This document shows, in pieces, positions 15,588-24,464 of a DNA stretch of 38,372 nt. The stretch is taken from positions 1-38,372 of the forward strand of contig JAOXRU010000427.1 in assembly GCA_025800395.1 (NCBI GenBank), written 5' to 3'. A model generated the notes under the pieces. That model saw only the letters and a program-made list of their open reading frames with translations. It had not been told where the DNA came from and did no database searches. The translations under genes and the position numbers were made by a program. The stretch's first letter is position 1. Every line of letters begins with the position of its first letter. This DNA is from Flavobacteriaceae bacterium. GTDB taxonomy: Bacteria > Bacteroidota > Bacteroidia > Flavobacteriales > Flavobacteriaceae.

Positions 15588-17489
15588 ATGAACAAAAGAT
15601 TACTTTTCCTAATCAGTTTAATATTTATCATCGCCCCTTTATCTTCCCTATTGGCGCAAGACGCCCCCTTTAAAGTTTCTGTGGAATTAAAGGAAAACAG
15701 TTGTTTCGGCATAGAAGATGCCCAAATCATCATAGTGAATGTGGATGGAGGTGTCGCTCCCTACCAATATAAAGTAGACATAAAAGATTCTAATACAGGA
15801 GCGTCGATAAAAAATGGGACATACCAAGATTCCAATGTCATAAAAAACTTACCGCCTGCCACTTATGTCGTGACTATTAAAGACAGTTCGGGCAAGACCT
15901 ATGTATTAACTGCTTTTACAAGTCCTGCGGATAAATTGGATTTCAATTTGTACAAATCTGCACCGAGCACAGACAACAGTTCAGACGGTCGAATAGAACT
16001 TCAACCAACAGCTGGTGTACCTCCAATTCATTTCAAAATAAATGATGGAGAATACAAAGCCGATAGATCCTACAAAAATCTACCTAATGGTCTATATACC
16101 GTTACAATGAAAGACAGTAAAGGATGTACTGTTAGCAAAACAGTTCTATTTGGAGATCCTGCACCTTTAACCGCAACCTTAGAAATTCAGGATAATTTGT
16201 GCTATCAGGGAGAAGATGGAAGTATCTCCATAAAGGCTCAAGGTGGTTTGCCACCTTACACCTATCAGTTAAATGATCAAACCCCCACTAGCGAAGCTAC
16301 TATTAGCGGTCTTACTTCTGGAAACTATACCGTTACCGTTGCCGACTCTCAAAACCAAACTTACAAGGCTACTGCGCAATTATTTGGACCTGCACATTTG
16401 GCCGCAGATCTAATTCTCCAAAATCCGAGTTGTTCAAACACTGCAGATGGTGGTGTAAAACTAGATATTCGAGGTGGCGTACCTCCTTTTCAAGTAAAAA
16501 TGAATGATGGCGATTATGAAACAAAATCTCATTTTGGAGACTTAGGCCCTGGTACTTTCAAATTCACTGTAAAGGATAGCAACAATTGTACAAGCAGCTA
16601 TTCGGCAACCCTACAGGTAGAAGATGGCGCAGATTTTGACAAAGACGGAATAACCGATTCTTGCGACACAGATATAGACGGAGATGGGGTTCCCAACTCC
16701 TTAGACAATTGTCCAAAATCACCCCTAGGTGAAAAGGTAGGAAAGCAAGGCTGTAAAATCTTAGATCTAAAACAAGACGCCTTTCAAATAACCGTAAAAA
16801 AAGCCTGTCCTAATCAAAAAAACGGTACCTTACTCCTAAAAACAGATTCAGATCTCATCTTCAACCTCAAGTTGTTAGATAAAAATCTTGCCCCTGTGTA
16901 CAATACCAGCTTTCAGGATGCCGCAGAAATAAACAATCTAGAAGCCAACTCGTATGTACTAGTGGTTACCCACAGAGATTATCCAACTTTTGAACAAATC
17001 TTATCCGCAAACATTGCACCATTAGAGAAAATAGCGGTAAAGCATACCCTTCTAAAAGACAATAAAGTAAAGCTAGAGCTACAAGGAGCTGATACATACA
17101 ACATTTATCACAACGGAAAACGAACCAAAGTCGAAGACAATGAAATGACACTCGATCTAGAAGCAGGTCGAAATGCCATAAGTGTTAGTACTGACCTAGA
17201 ATGCCAAGGTAGTTGGTCGGAGATATTCTCTACCCAAAAAGAAATCACAGTTTATCCAAATCCAGTGAGTAATAGCGAGCCGCTTAAGGTCGAATTATCC
17301 TCACAATTCAACAATAAATTAAGCTCCTACGCCATCTATTCTAGTTCTGGTATCGTAGTGAAAAGCGGACAATATATGGTGAATGACAACATCATCGAAA
17401 TAGCAGTAAACAATCTACCTGCAGGAATATACACCCTTATCGTAGATGTGAAAGACTCTAGGTTCACCAAAAAAATAGCCAAAAATTAA
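15588..17489 (+). CDS. SprB-repeat surface protein with thrombospondin type 3 repeats and T9SS sorting domain
   Basis: 633 residues. Signal peptide to LLAQ (about 23). Four SprB-like beta domains follow (about 30-107, 110-190, 191-273, 274-345), each with 'C.G..DG.I.I...GG.PPY.Y..N' and 'G.YTVTVKDS..C' motifs. Then a calcium-binding thrombospondin type 3 stretch with DFDKDGITDSCDTDIDGDG (about 348-390). A further beta domain leads to the T9SS type A tail at about 552-633 (VYPNPVSN..., LPAGIYTLIVDVKD). SprB in Flavobacterium is the gliding adhesin; this shorter relative is probably an exported, surface-attached adhesin. Converges on queE with 5 bp between stops. Confidence 0.88.
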   Translation: MNKRLLFLISLIFIIAPLSSLLAQDAPFKVSVELKENSCFGIEDAQIIIVNVDGGVAPYQYKVDIKDSNTGASIKNGTYQDSNVIKNLPPATYVVTIKDSSGKTYVLTAFTSPADKLDFNLYKSAPSTDNSSDGRIELQPTAGVPPIHFKINDGEYKADRSYKNLPNGLYTVTMKDSKGCTVSKTVLFGDPAPLTATLEIQDNLCYQGEDGSISIKAQGGLPPYTYQLNDQTPTSEATISGLTSGNYTVTVADSQNQTYKATAQLFGPAHLAADLILQNPSCSNTADGGVKLDIRGGVPPFQVKMNDGDYETKSHFGDLGPGTFKFTVKDSNNCTSSYSATLQVEDGADFDKDGITDSCDTDIDGDGVPNSLDNCPKSPLGEKVGKQGCKILDLKQDAFQITVKKACPNQKNGTLLLKTDSDLIFNLKLLDKNLAPVYNTSFQDAAEINNLEANSYVLVVTHRDYPTFEQILSANIAPLEKIAVKHTLLKDNKVKLELQGADTYNIYHNGKRTKVEDNEMTLDLEAGRNAISVSTDLECQGSWSEIFSTQKEITVYPNPVSNSEPLKVELSSQFNNKLSSYAIYSSSGIVVKSGQYMVNDNIIEIAVNNLPAGIYTLIVDVKDSRFTKKIAKN

Positions 17490-17494
17490 ATAGT

Positions 17495-18127
17495 TTAAGG
17501 AATATTTAGGTATTTATGCGTTTGTAGGGAAACAATCCATTTTGGATTTTTCATTACAAACGCAACTATTTTTGGAATCATCGCATCCTTCTTACTCCAT
17601 TCGGGCTGCAAATACAATATACAGTTCTCATGCACCTTGGCCGCTTGTTCCTCAGCAAATTTAAAATCGTGCTCGTTATAAATGATCACTTTTAATTCAT
17701 CGGCAACAGCGTATATTTCGTCTTTAGGCAACATCGTTTTTTTGGGCGACAAACATATCCAATCCCAGTGGCCAGACAAGGCATAAGCGCCAGATGTTTC
17801 TATATGGGTTTGTATTCCAACAGTTTTTAATGCTGTTGTTAAGGGTTTCATATTCCACATTAATGGTTCTCCTCCTGTAACGACTATAGTGTCCGAGTAC
17901 ATTTTCGCTTCTTCAACTATTCTATCTATAGCTGTAGGCGGATGTATGCTTGCATCCCAACTTTCCTTTACATCACACCAATGGCAACCAACATCACACC
18001 CCCCAATCCGAACAAAATATGCCGCCTTTCCTTTGTGATACCCTTCTCCTTGTATGGTATAAAAGGCCTCCATTAAAGGAAGCATCATTCCTTGATCCAC
18101 CAATTTTTTGCTGTCGTTTTGCTTCAT
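17495..18127 (-). CDS. queE: 7-carboxy-7-deazaguanine synthase (radical SAM)
   Basis: 210 residues from ATG 18127. An upstream extension rich in Phe is open, but the promoter-like box at 18132-18139 and family length argue for this start. MEAFYTIQGEG at the N-terminus is the QueE signature. The radical-SAM cysteines are C44, C48 and C51 (CDVGCHWC). GGEPLMW follows at 85-91, then IETSGAY and SPKK. The enzyme converts 6-carboxytetrahydropterin to 7-carboxy-7-deazaguanine in queuosine synthesis. No other que genes are in the window. Confidence 0.93.
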   Translation of the reverse strand: MKQNDSKKLVDQGMMLPLMEAFYTIQGEGYHKGKAAYFVRIGGCDVGCHWCDVKESWDASIHPPTAIDRIVEEAKMYSDTIVVTGGEPLMWNMKPLTTALKTVGIQTHIETSGAYALSGHWDWICLSPKKTMLPKDEIYAVADELKVIIYNEHDFKFAEEQAAKVHENCILYLQPEWSKKDAMIPKIVAFVMKNPKWIVSLQTHKYLNIP

Positions 18128-18131
18128 GCGG

Positions 18132-18139
18132 CAAAGATA
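18132..18139 (-). promoter_or_regulatory. Candidate -7 box for queE
   Basis: Minus-strand TATCTTTG matches TAnnTTTG and ends 4 nt before the ATG, the same spacing as for the Fur/Zur-like gene. No -33 TTG is clear. A leaderless message is implied. Confidence 0.45.
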
Positions 18140-18287
18140 CCTATTTTTTAAAGTTATAAATACGAAGAACAAAAAGGTATTAAACTTCAAAATCTAACTG
18201 TCCCTACGATACCAATCCCATTATATGTGAATAACTTCTCTTTTCTGAATGATGGATTTAGCGTATTTTTATCGAAAATATCAAATA

Positions 18288-19820
18288 ATGGATAAAAAAC
18301 AGGAGTTTTTCAACCATATAGAAGAAGGCTATACCACCAAAGGAGAATACCTCAATATGGGAGCTGCTATGCTGGAAGGAGAAGCCATCACCAAAGCCTA
18401 TGTAAAAGTTCCGCTCAAAACCATGAATCGTCATGGCCTTATAGCTGGAGCAACAGGAACGGGAAAAACAAAAACCTTGCAAGTGATAGCCGAAAATCTT
18501 TCAGACAAAGGTGTTCCAGTATTACTCATGGATCTAAAAGGAGATTTGAGTGGATTGGCAAAAGCTAGTCCAGGCCACCCAAAAATTGATGAAAGACACC
18601 AAAAAATAGGATTCCCCTTTGAAGCCAAAGGCTTTCCAGTTGAAATGCTAACACTTTCTGAACAAAATGGGGTGCGATTGCGTGCAACCGTGAGCGAATT
18701 TGGCCCTGTTCTCTTATCTAGAATCTTAGACCTAACGGTAACACAAGAAGGAATTGTAGCAGTAATATTTAAATATTGTGACGACAACCAATTACCATTA
18801 CTAGATCTAAAAGATTTCAAAAAAGTATTGCAATATGCTACGGGAGATGGCAAAAAAGAATTTGCCGAAGCTTATGGGCGTATTTCTACTGCCTCTACAG
18901 GTACCATACTTAGAAAAATCATAGAACTAGAACAGCAAGGTGCAGATCTGTTTTTCGGGGAAACTTCCTTCGAAGTAGACGATCTTACACGCATTGATGA
19001 GAATGGCAGAGGTTTCATCAACATTATCCGCCTAACAGACATACAGGACAAACCAAAGCTTTTCTCCACATTTATGATTAGTCTATTGGCAGAAATCTAC
19101 CAAACTTTTCCAGAGCAAGGAGATAGCGACAGACCCGAATTGGTGCTTTTTATAGATGAAGCCCATTTACTCTTCGACGAGGCTTCCAAGGCTTTAGTCG
19201 ATCAGATTGAAAGCATCGTAAAGCTCATTCGATCTAAAGGAGTTGGTTTGTATTTTGTAACCCAAAACCCAACCGATGTGCCAGATGCGGTATTATCACA
19301 ATTAGGACTTAAAGTACAGCATGCCTTGCGCGCTTTTACAGCCAAGGACAGAAAAGCCATAAAGCTCACAGCAGAAAACTATCCTGATTCGCCTTATTAC
19401 GACACCAAAACCATCTTAACCAACCTAGGAATTGGAGAAGCACTAATTTCTGCACTAGACGAAAAAGGCCGTCCAACCCCTCTGGCAGCTACCTTGCTGC
19501 GGGCACCAATGAGTAGAATGGATGTGCTAACTGCCTCCGAACTAAAAGAAATTATCAACGAATCCAAACTCGTTAAAAAATACAACAAAGAAGTAGACAG
19601 AGAAAGTGCCTATGAAATGTTGAACGAAAAAATTGCCCGAGCCGAAAAACTTCGAGCAGAGGAAGAAGAAAAGGAAAAAGAAGCCAAATCTTCTCGCTCT
19701 AGAAGCCGAAGTAGTCGCTCTTCTGGGACCAATCCTTACCTCAAAGCAGCCTTGAAAGTAGTCACCAGCGCAACCTTCATCAGAGGGGTTCTTGGTGTAC
19801 TCACCAAATCGAGAAGATAA
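18288..19820 (+). CDS. HerA-like (DUF853) P-loop ATPase
   Basis: 510 residues from ATG 18288 (MDKKQEFFNH); two ATGs 12-13 codons upstream are possible. Walker A is GATGTGKT (54-61), followed by LLMDLKGDLSGLAK typical of the DUF853 group. Walker B is LVLFIDEAH (about 285-293), followed by VGLYFVTQNPTDVPDAVLSQL. The C-terminus has a Glu/Lys coiled stretch and an Arg/Ser-rich linker (SSRSRSRSSRSSG). Relatives of HerA/FtsK are hexameric DNA-linked translocases. The cellular job of the DUF853 branch is not settled. Cytosolic, no partner nuclease nearby. Confidence 0.85.
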   Translation: MDKKQEFFNHIEEGYTTKGEYLNMGAAMLEGEAITKAYVKVPLKTMNRHGLIAGATGTGKTKTLQVIAENLSDKGVPVLLMDLKGDLSGLAKASPGHPKIDERHQKIGFPFEAKGFPVEMLTLSEQNGVRLRATVSEFGPVLLSRILDLTVTQEGIVAVIFKYCDDNQLPLLDLKDFKKVLQYATGDGKKEFAEAYGRISTASTGTILRKIIELEQQGADLFFGETSFEVDDLTRIDENGRGFINIIRLTDIQDKPKLFSTFMISLLAEIYQTFPEQGDSDRPELVLFIDEAHLLFDEASKALVDQIESIVKLIRSKGVGLYFVTQNPTDVPDAVLSQLGLKVQHALRAFTAKDRKAIKLTAENYPDSPYYDTKTILTNLGIGEALISALDEKGRPTPLAATLLRAPMSRMDVLTASELKEIINESKLVKKYNKEVDRESAYEMLNEKIARAEKLRAEEEEKEKEAKSSRSRSRSSRSSGTNPYLKAALKVVTSATFIRGVLGVLTKSRR

Positions 19821-19860
19821 AAACATCATCAATTCATAACAAAAATCAAATAAATTACCC

Positions 19861-20415
19861 TTGAAAACAAAATCATATCTATTATTCGCTATCCTATTGT
19901 CAACACTTTTATTGGTGCAATGCAAAAAAGAGAATCCTTATTTATTGAGTAAAAATCAAATAGGAAATTTACATAAAGACACTGCATACAAAACTATAGA
20001 CTCCTTATTTATAAACGATTCTGTAGTGCACGCAAAGGCAGCTGACTATGGAAAACTCAATAGCAGTAGTTCCGTTTCTATCTTTAGAGATGGTAAAGAG
20101 CTCATGAAAATTAGTCCTTCCTCGGATAGCATTCCCAAAATAGGACATGTACAGATATTAGACAATCGCTTTGCTACAGACAAAGGCATAGGTCTTGCCA
20201 GCACCTTTAAGGATGTACAAAAACACTATACCGTAAACAACATCATCAATTCTTTAAATAATTTGGTGGTTTTCATAGCAGAGTCTGATTTATATTTTAC
20301 CATAGATAAAAAAGAACTTCCAGAAAATCTCCGCTATAATATGGGCAAAATAGAAGCCATCCAAATACCCAACGATGCCAAAATAAAATATTTAATGATT
20401 GGATGGGGGGAGTAA
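19861..20415 (+). CDS. Hypothetical lipoprotein with TTG start
   Basis: 184 residues. No ATG precedes the signal peptide; TTG 19861 gives MKTKSYLLFAILLSTLLLVQC, a complete lipoprotein signal with lipidated C21, so TTG is the likely start. The mature protein repeats a pattern of short strands (IDSLFINDSVVHAKAADYGKL, VSIFRDGKELMKISPS) and includes GIGLASTFKDVQKHY. I recognise no family. The gene overlaps the next one by 13 bp and heads a same-strand run to 23401. Confidence 0.75.
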   Translation: MKTKSYLLFAILLSTLLLVQCKKENPYLLSKNQIGNLHKDTAYKTIDSLFINDSVVHAKAADYGKLNSSSSVSIFRDGKELMKISPSSDSIPKIGHVQILDNRFATDKGIGLASTFKDVQKHYTVNNIINSLNNLVVFIAESDLYFTIDKKELPENLRYNMGKIEAIQIPNDAKIKYLMIGWGE

Positions 20416-20786
20416 AAAAAGCATATCAATTACAAAAAAGCCCTTTCCTTGTTCCTACCACGGACGGGAAACACATTGCAGAACATTGGGGCCAAGCCAC
20501 AGATGGCAACAAAGATATCAGTATCGCCCATATGATTGCACCATCAGGTTGGAGTGAGCCAGCCCAATGCCCAGAGTTTGACGAATACACCTTTGTTTTT
20601 CAAGGAAAGAAGCAAATAGAAATCAACGACGAAACCATTATTCTAAACGCTGGAGAATCCATCAAAATAAACAAAGGAAATCGGGTTCGCTACAGCAATC
20701 CCTTCGACAAAGACTGTATCTATCTGGCCATTTGCCAACCCGCATTTTCCTTAGATAAGGTACATAGAGAAACAAGTGAAAATTGA
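20403..20786 (+). CDS. Small cupin-domain protein
   Basis: 127 residues. The single cupin barrel is shown by CPEFDEYTFVFQGKKQIEI (first cupin motif), ETIILNAGESIKINKGNRVRYSNP (second motif) and a final CIYLAICQPAF strand. The usual metal-binding His of motif 1 are replaced by FDEYTF, and motif 2 has Arg/Tyr where His is common, so metal binding is doubtful. Similar proteins are labelled EutQ-like or generic cupin. Overlaps the lipoprotein gene by 13 bp and the pentapeptide gene by 4 bp. Confidence 0.75.
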   Translation: MGGVKKAYQLQKSPFLVPTTDGKHIAEHWGQATDGNKDISIAHMIAPSGWSEPAQCPEFDEYTFVFQGKKQIEINDETIILNAGESIKINKGNRVRYSNPFDKDCIYLAICQPAFSLDKVHRETSEN

Positions 20787-21343
20787 TTTTAGACGCGCAT
20801 TACAAAAACAAAACCTTCACAGAATTCGAGTTGTGCAACAAACAATTCGAAAACTGCGACTTTGATGACTGTAATTTGGAAGGAATCAACCTCAATCAAA
20901 GTGGATTTGTAGAATGCACTTTTACCAATTGCAACCTCAGCAACGTACAGGTAGAACAAACAAGCTTCAAAGATGTAGCATTTGCACACTGTAAAATGAT
21001 GGGGATTAATTTTGGAAATTGCAACAACTTTATGCTGCAGTTTTCTTTTGCGCATTCCAATCTTAGCTATAGTAGTTTCGAAAACCTCGACATCAAAAAC
21101 ACCAACTTTGTAAATTGTATTTTAGAACAGCTCGATTACACCCAAGCCAATTGTAAACAAGTTACTTGGGACAGTTGCAATCTTCGAAATAGCATTTTTC
21201 AAGAAACCCAATTGCAAGAATCTAGTATATTTAATTGCACACAAATCCCAATTCCTATTAAAAACAATTTTTTGAAAAACGTAAAAATAGATTCCCACAG
21301 TGCCTTGCAGTTGCTTGCGGCTAATGGGTTTGTTTTGGTATAA
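20783..21343 (+). CDS. Pentapeptide-repeat protein
   Basis: 186 residues, started at TTG 20783, which overlaps the cupin stop as TTGA. Nearly the whole length is built of A(D/N)LxX-type pentapeptides with central Leu/Phe and frequent Cys/Asn (CNLEGINLNQSGFVECTFTN, NLSNVQVEQTSFKDVAFAHC, SNLSYSSFENLDIKNTNFVN), giving a right-handed beta-helix. Length and Cys content resemble Qnr/MfpA-type proteins, which mimic DNA and shield gyrase. A resistance role is not shown here. Cytosolic, no signal peptide. Confidence 0.85.
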   Translation: MILDAHYKNKTFTEFELCNKQFENCDFDDCNLEGINLNQSGFVECTFTNCNLSNVQVEQTSFKDVAFAHCKMMGINFGNCNNFMLQFSFAHSNLSYSSFENLDIKNTNFVNCILEQLDYTQANCKQVTWDSCNLRNSIFQETQLQESSIFNCTQIPIPIKNNFLKNVKIDSHSALQLLAANGFVLV

Positions 21344-21379
21344 AATCATCATTACATTCTCGTATTTCTTCAAGAATCC

Positions 21380-21399
21380 TTACTTTTAGCCAAAAGTAA
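21380..21399. repeat. Short perfect hairpin before the VOC gene
   Basis: TTACTTTT (21380-21387) and AAAAGTAA (21392-21399) form an 8-bp stem with loop AGCC, ending 4 nt before the ATG at 21404. It could affect translation start or be a weak terminator. Confidence 0.4.
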
Positions 21400-21403
21400 A
21401 AAC

Positions 21404-21826
21404 ATGAGTACGATCCATCCTTTTCACTTAGCCATTCCTGTAGACGATGTAGAAACCTGTAGAACTTTTTATAGAGAAACTATGGGCTGCACCGAAGGTA
21501 GAAGCAGTGATCATTGGGTGGATTTTAATTTTTACGGCCACCAATTGGTGATTCATTATAAACCCAAAAGCAATGAGGCCTTACACACCAATCCCGTAGA
21601 CGGCAAAAACGTACCTGTCCCACATTTTGGCGTAGTGCTACCTTGGGGCGATTTTTGGACATTCGCCAAAAAACTAGAAAAACAAAACCTAGATTTTATT
21701 ATTGCTCCTTATATACGGTTCGAAGGGGAAGTTGGTGAGCAAGCCACCATGTTTTTTTACGACCCCGCTGGCAATGCACTCGAATTCAAATCTTTTAAAG
21801 ATATTTCCCAACTATTTGTAAAATAA
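21404..21826 (+). CDS. VOC (glyoxalase/bleomycin-resistance/dioxygenase) family protein
   Basis: 140 residues. Two beta-alpha-beta-beta-beta modules: the first begins [19 protein letters not shown] (metal-ligand position H8) and the second begins [15 protein letters not shown]. It closes with [15 protein letters not shown], where the last Glu is the usual second ligand. Small cytosolic enzyme of unknown substrate; relatives include glyoxalase-like and dioxygenase-like proteins. It lies 6 bp before the M1 peptidase gene. Confidence 0.85.
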   Translation: MSTIHPFHLAIPVDDVETCRTFYRETMGCTEGRSSDHWVDFNFYGHQLVIHYKPKSNEALHTNPVDGKNVPVPHFGVVLPWGDFWTFAKKLEKQNLDFIIAPYIRFEGEVGEQATMFFYDPAGNALEFKSFKDISQLFVK

Positions 21827-21832
21827 TATAGC

Positions 21833-23401
21833 ATGAGATTATTACTACTAAGTATCTACACCTTATTGAGTATCCATTTTGGATATACACAAGCAAGCAA
21901 AAATATAGATATACTCCATTACCACTACAAGCTTCGGGTAAGTGATACTAACGACACCATTTATGGCTTGACCGAAATTCAGGCTGTCTTTAAAAACAAC
22001 ACAAATAGTATTTCCCTAGATCTGGAAAACGCAGATACCAAAGGCGGAATGCTAGTAGAAGACGTCTCCGTAGAGGGAAGCGTTATTATGTATAGTCACA
22101 CCAGCAACAGGATAGCCATTTCCATAGCTGCCCCACAAGACACTACTGTTATTCGCATAAAATATAAAGGCGTGCCAAAAGACGGACTCGTTATAGCAAA
22201 AAACAAATTTGGAGACCGTACATTTTTTGGAGACAATTGGCCAAATCGAGCACACCAATGGTTGCCATGTATAGACCATCCTTCCGAAAAAGCTATAGTA
22301 GCTTTTAGTGTGGAGGCACCAGATCATTACCAGGTAGTTGGAAATGGTATTTTAAAAGAAATATCCAATACCGCAAACGGGAAACTACACCGATGGGAAA
22401 CCCAAGTTCCCATACCATCTAAAGTGATGGTTGTTGGAATTGCCCGTTTTGCTGTAGAGTACATTGGAAAAGTACATCAGATCCCAATGTCTACTTGGGT
22501 GTATCCGCAGAACAAAAATGCTGGGTTTTATGACTATGCACAAGCAAAAGAAATTTTACAATGGTTTATAGACCATATCGCGCCCTATCCTTATGGGAAG
22601 CTTGCCAACGTACAAAGCAAGACACGTTTTGGAGGTATGGAAAATGCTTCCAATATATTTTATTACGAAAACTCGGTAACTGGGAAACGAAAAGCAGAAA
22701 GCCTTCTGGCTCACGAGATTGCCCACCAATGGTTTGGAAATTCCGCTACAGAAAGCAACTGGAGTCACCTCTGGCTAAGCGAAGGCTTTGCGACCTATTT
22801 CACCAATCTCTACATGGAAAGCAAATACGGAAAAGAAAAGCTCAAGGAACGCATGCAAACACAGCGACAAGAAATTATTGCTTTCTCCAAAAAACGCTAT
22901 ACCCCAGTTATAGATACCCAAACTAAAAACCTGATGCAATTGCTCAATGCCAATTCTTACCAAAAAGGTGGCTGGTTTTTGCATATGCTACGTATGCAAA
23001 CTGGGGACGAGGTCTTTTGGGAAATCATTAAAGACTACTACCAAAATTTCCAATTGGCAAATGCCGATACCGAAGATTTTAAAAAAACAGTACAGCAACA
23101 TTACGATCCAAAAAAAAATTATTTAGACACTTTCTTTCAGCAATGGCTTTCCCAAGCTGGTCATCCCATACTACAACATAGCTGGAATCAGGAAGGAAAA
23201 CAAGTCAGTTTACAACTACAGCAAAAACAAAACAACAGCTTTGTATTTCCTTTAGAAATCGCAGTACATTATCTAGATGGTAGTGTTGAAAAACGTAGCC
23301 TTTATATAGTAGACAAAAAGCATAATTGGAATTGGAAAAGCAAGAAAAAAATCAAAGACATTGTTCTCGACCCAGAGGTAAAGCTCTTGTTTGAAGAATA
23401 A
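21833..23401 (+). CDS. Exported M1-family metallopeptidase (aminopeptidase)
   Basis: 522 residues with a signal peptide (MRLLLLSIYTLLSIHFGYTQ). The exopeptidase motif is GGMEN at 267-271. The zinc site is HEIAH (294-298) with the third ligand E317 in LWLSEGF. The N-terminal beta domain starts HYHYKLRVSDTNDTIYG. The length is short for the family, with a reduced C-terminal domain, as in other Bacteroidota secreted M1 enzymes. Releases N-terminal residues from peptides in the periplasm or outside. Last gene of the run; a terminator follows. Confidence 0.9.
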   Translation: MRLLLLSIYTLLSIHFGYTQASKNIDILHYHYKLRVSDTNDTIYGLTEIQAVFKNNTNSISLDLENADTKGGMLVEDVSVEGSVIMYSHTSNRIAISIAAPQDTTVIRIKYKGVPKDGLVIAKNKFGDRTFFGDNWPNRAHQWLPCIDHPSEKAIVAFSVEAPDHYQVVGNGILKEISNTANGKLHRWETQVPIPSKVMVVGIARFAVEYIGKVHQIPMSTWVYPQNKNAGFYDYAQAKEILQWFIDHIAPYPYGKLANVQSKTRFGGMENASNIFYYENSVTGKRKAESLLAHEIAHQWFGNSATESNWSHLWLSEGFATYFTNLYMESKYGKEKLKERMQTQRQEIIAFSKKRYTPVIDTQTKNLMQLLNANSYQKGGWFLHMLRMQTGDEVFWEIIKDYYQNFQLANADTEDFKKTVQQHYDPKKNYLDTFFQQWLSQAGHPILQHSWNQEGKQVSLQLQQKQNNSFVFPLEIAVHYLDGSVEKRSLYIVDKKHNWNWKSKKKIKDIVLDPEVKLLFEE

Positions 23402-23450
23402 TTTCATTTCATTTACCATTTGAAATTACTGGTATCAGAGCATCGCAAAA

Positions 23451-23485
23451 AAAAAGGTCGGTCCTCCAAGCGAACCGACCTTTTT
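23451..23485. terminator. Bidirectional terminator between M1 peptidase gene and folD
   Basis: AAAAAGGTCGGT (23451-23462) pairs fully with ACCGACCTTTTT (23474-23485) around an 11-nt loop, with A- and T-runs on both flanks. It serves both converging genes. Confidence 0.88.
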
Positions 23486-23502
23486 TATCTTAATAGATAT
23501 TT

Positions 23503-24390
23503 TTATTTCCTAGCCAACATATGCTTCTCTCTTGCCAACAAAGTGTTTTTCATTAGCATTGCAATGGTCATTGGCCCTACGCCACCAGGAACAGGAGTAA
23601 TATAACTTGCTTTTTTACTTACATTTTCAAAATCCACATCCCCTACTATACGGTACCCACGTTTGGCGCTTTCGTCTGGCACTCTAGAAATTCCCACATC
23701 GATAATTACCGCATCGTCTTTTACCATTTCTGCTTTTAGAAAGTTAGGAACTCCCAAGGCCGAAATCACTATATCTGCTTGAGAAATAATCTGTGTTATA
23801 TTTTTGGTATGGCTATGGGTAAGGGTTACCGTCGAATTTCCAGGAAATCCTTTACGCCCCATAAGAATACTCATTGGTCTACCCACGATATGGCTGCGAC
23901 CAATAACCACAGTATGCTTGCCATTGGTTTCCACTTTATAGCGTTCCAACAATTCCAATATTCCAAATGGGGTTGCAGGGATGAACGTACTCATATCCAA
24001 GGCCATTTTTCCAAAGTTCGTTGGATGAAAACCATCCACATCCTTATCTGGGTCAATCGCCATAAGCACTTTCTGGGTATCTATTTGTTTTGGCAAAGGC
24101 AATTGCACGATAAATCCGTCTATCTCGTCATTTTCATTCAGCTCCTTTACCGTTCTCAGCAATTCTACTTCCGATGTGGTACTCGGCAGTTGCACCAATG
24201 TAGATTCAAAACCAACCAGCTTACAAGCCTTCACCTTGCTACCAACATAAGTCAAACTTGCGCCATCATTCCCAACAATAACTGCAGCCAGATGCGGAAC
24301 TTTCTCTCCGCGCTCCTTCATTTTATTTACAGTTACTGCAATCTCTTCTTTGATTTGCTTTGATACTAATTTACCATCTAATAATTCCAT
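23503..24390 (-). CDS. folD: Bifunctional methylenetetrahydrofolate dehydrogenase/cyclohydrolase
   Basis: 295 residues. Catalytic YVGSK at 48-52 (Y48, K52), DGFIVQLPLP at about 97-106, DVDGFHPTNFG, TPFGILELLERY, the NADP-binding GRSHIVGRP, and the closing PVPGGVGPMTIAML are all present. The enzyme interconverts 5,10-methylene- and 10-formyl-tetrahydrofolate in the cytosol. The length is normal. It lies 74 bp after ffh on the same strand. Confidence 0.96.
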   Translation of the reverse strand: MELLDGKLVSKQIKEEIAVTVNKMKERGEKVPHLAAVIVGNDGASLTYVGSKVKACKLVGFESTLVQLPSTTSEVELLRTVKELNENDEIDGFIVQLPLPKQIDTQKVLMAIDPDKDVDGFHPTNFGKMALDMSTFIPATPFGILELLERYKVETNGKHTVVIGRSHIVGRPMSILMGRKGFPGNSTVTLTHSHTKNITQIISQADIVISALGVPNFLKAEMVKDDAVIIDVGISRVPDESAKRGYRIVGDVDFENVSKKASYITPVPGGVGPMTIAMLMKNTLLAREKHMLARK

Positions 24391-24464
24391 GGGACCGATA
24401 TTTTTGGTTAGTCTTATTTATTTCTTTTTGTCCTGCTCCAAAAGACAGCTGATGATGAATATCC

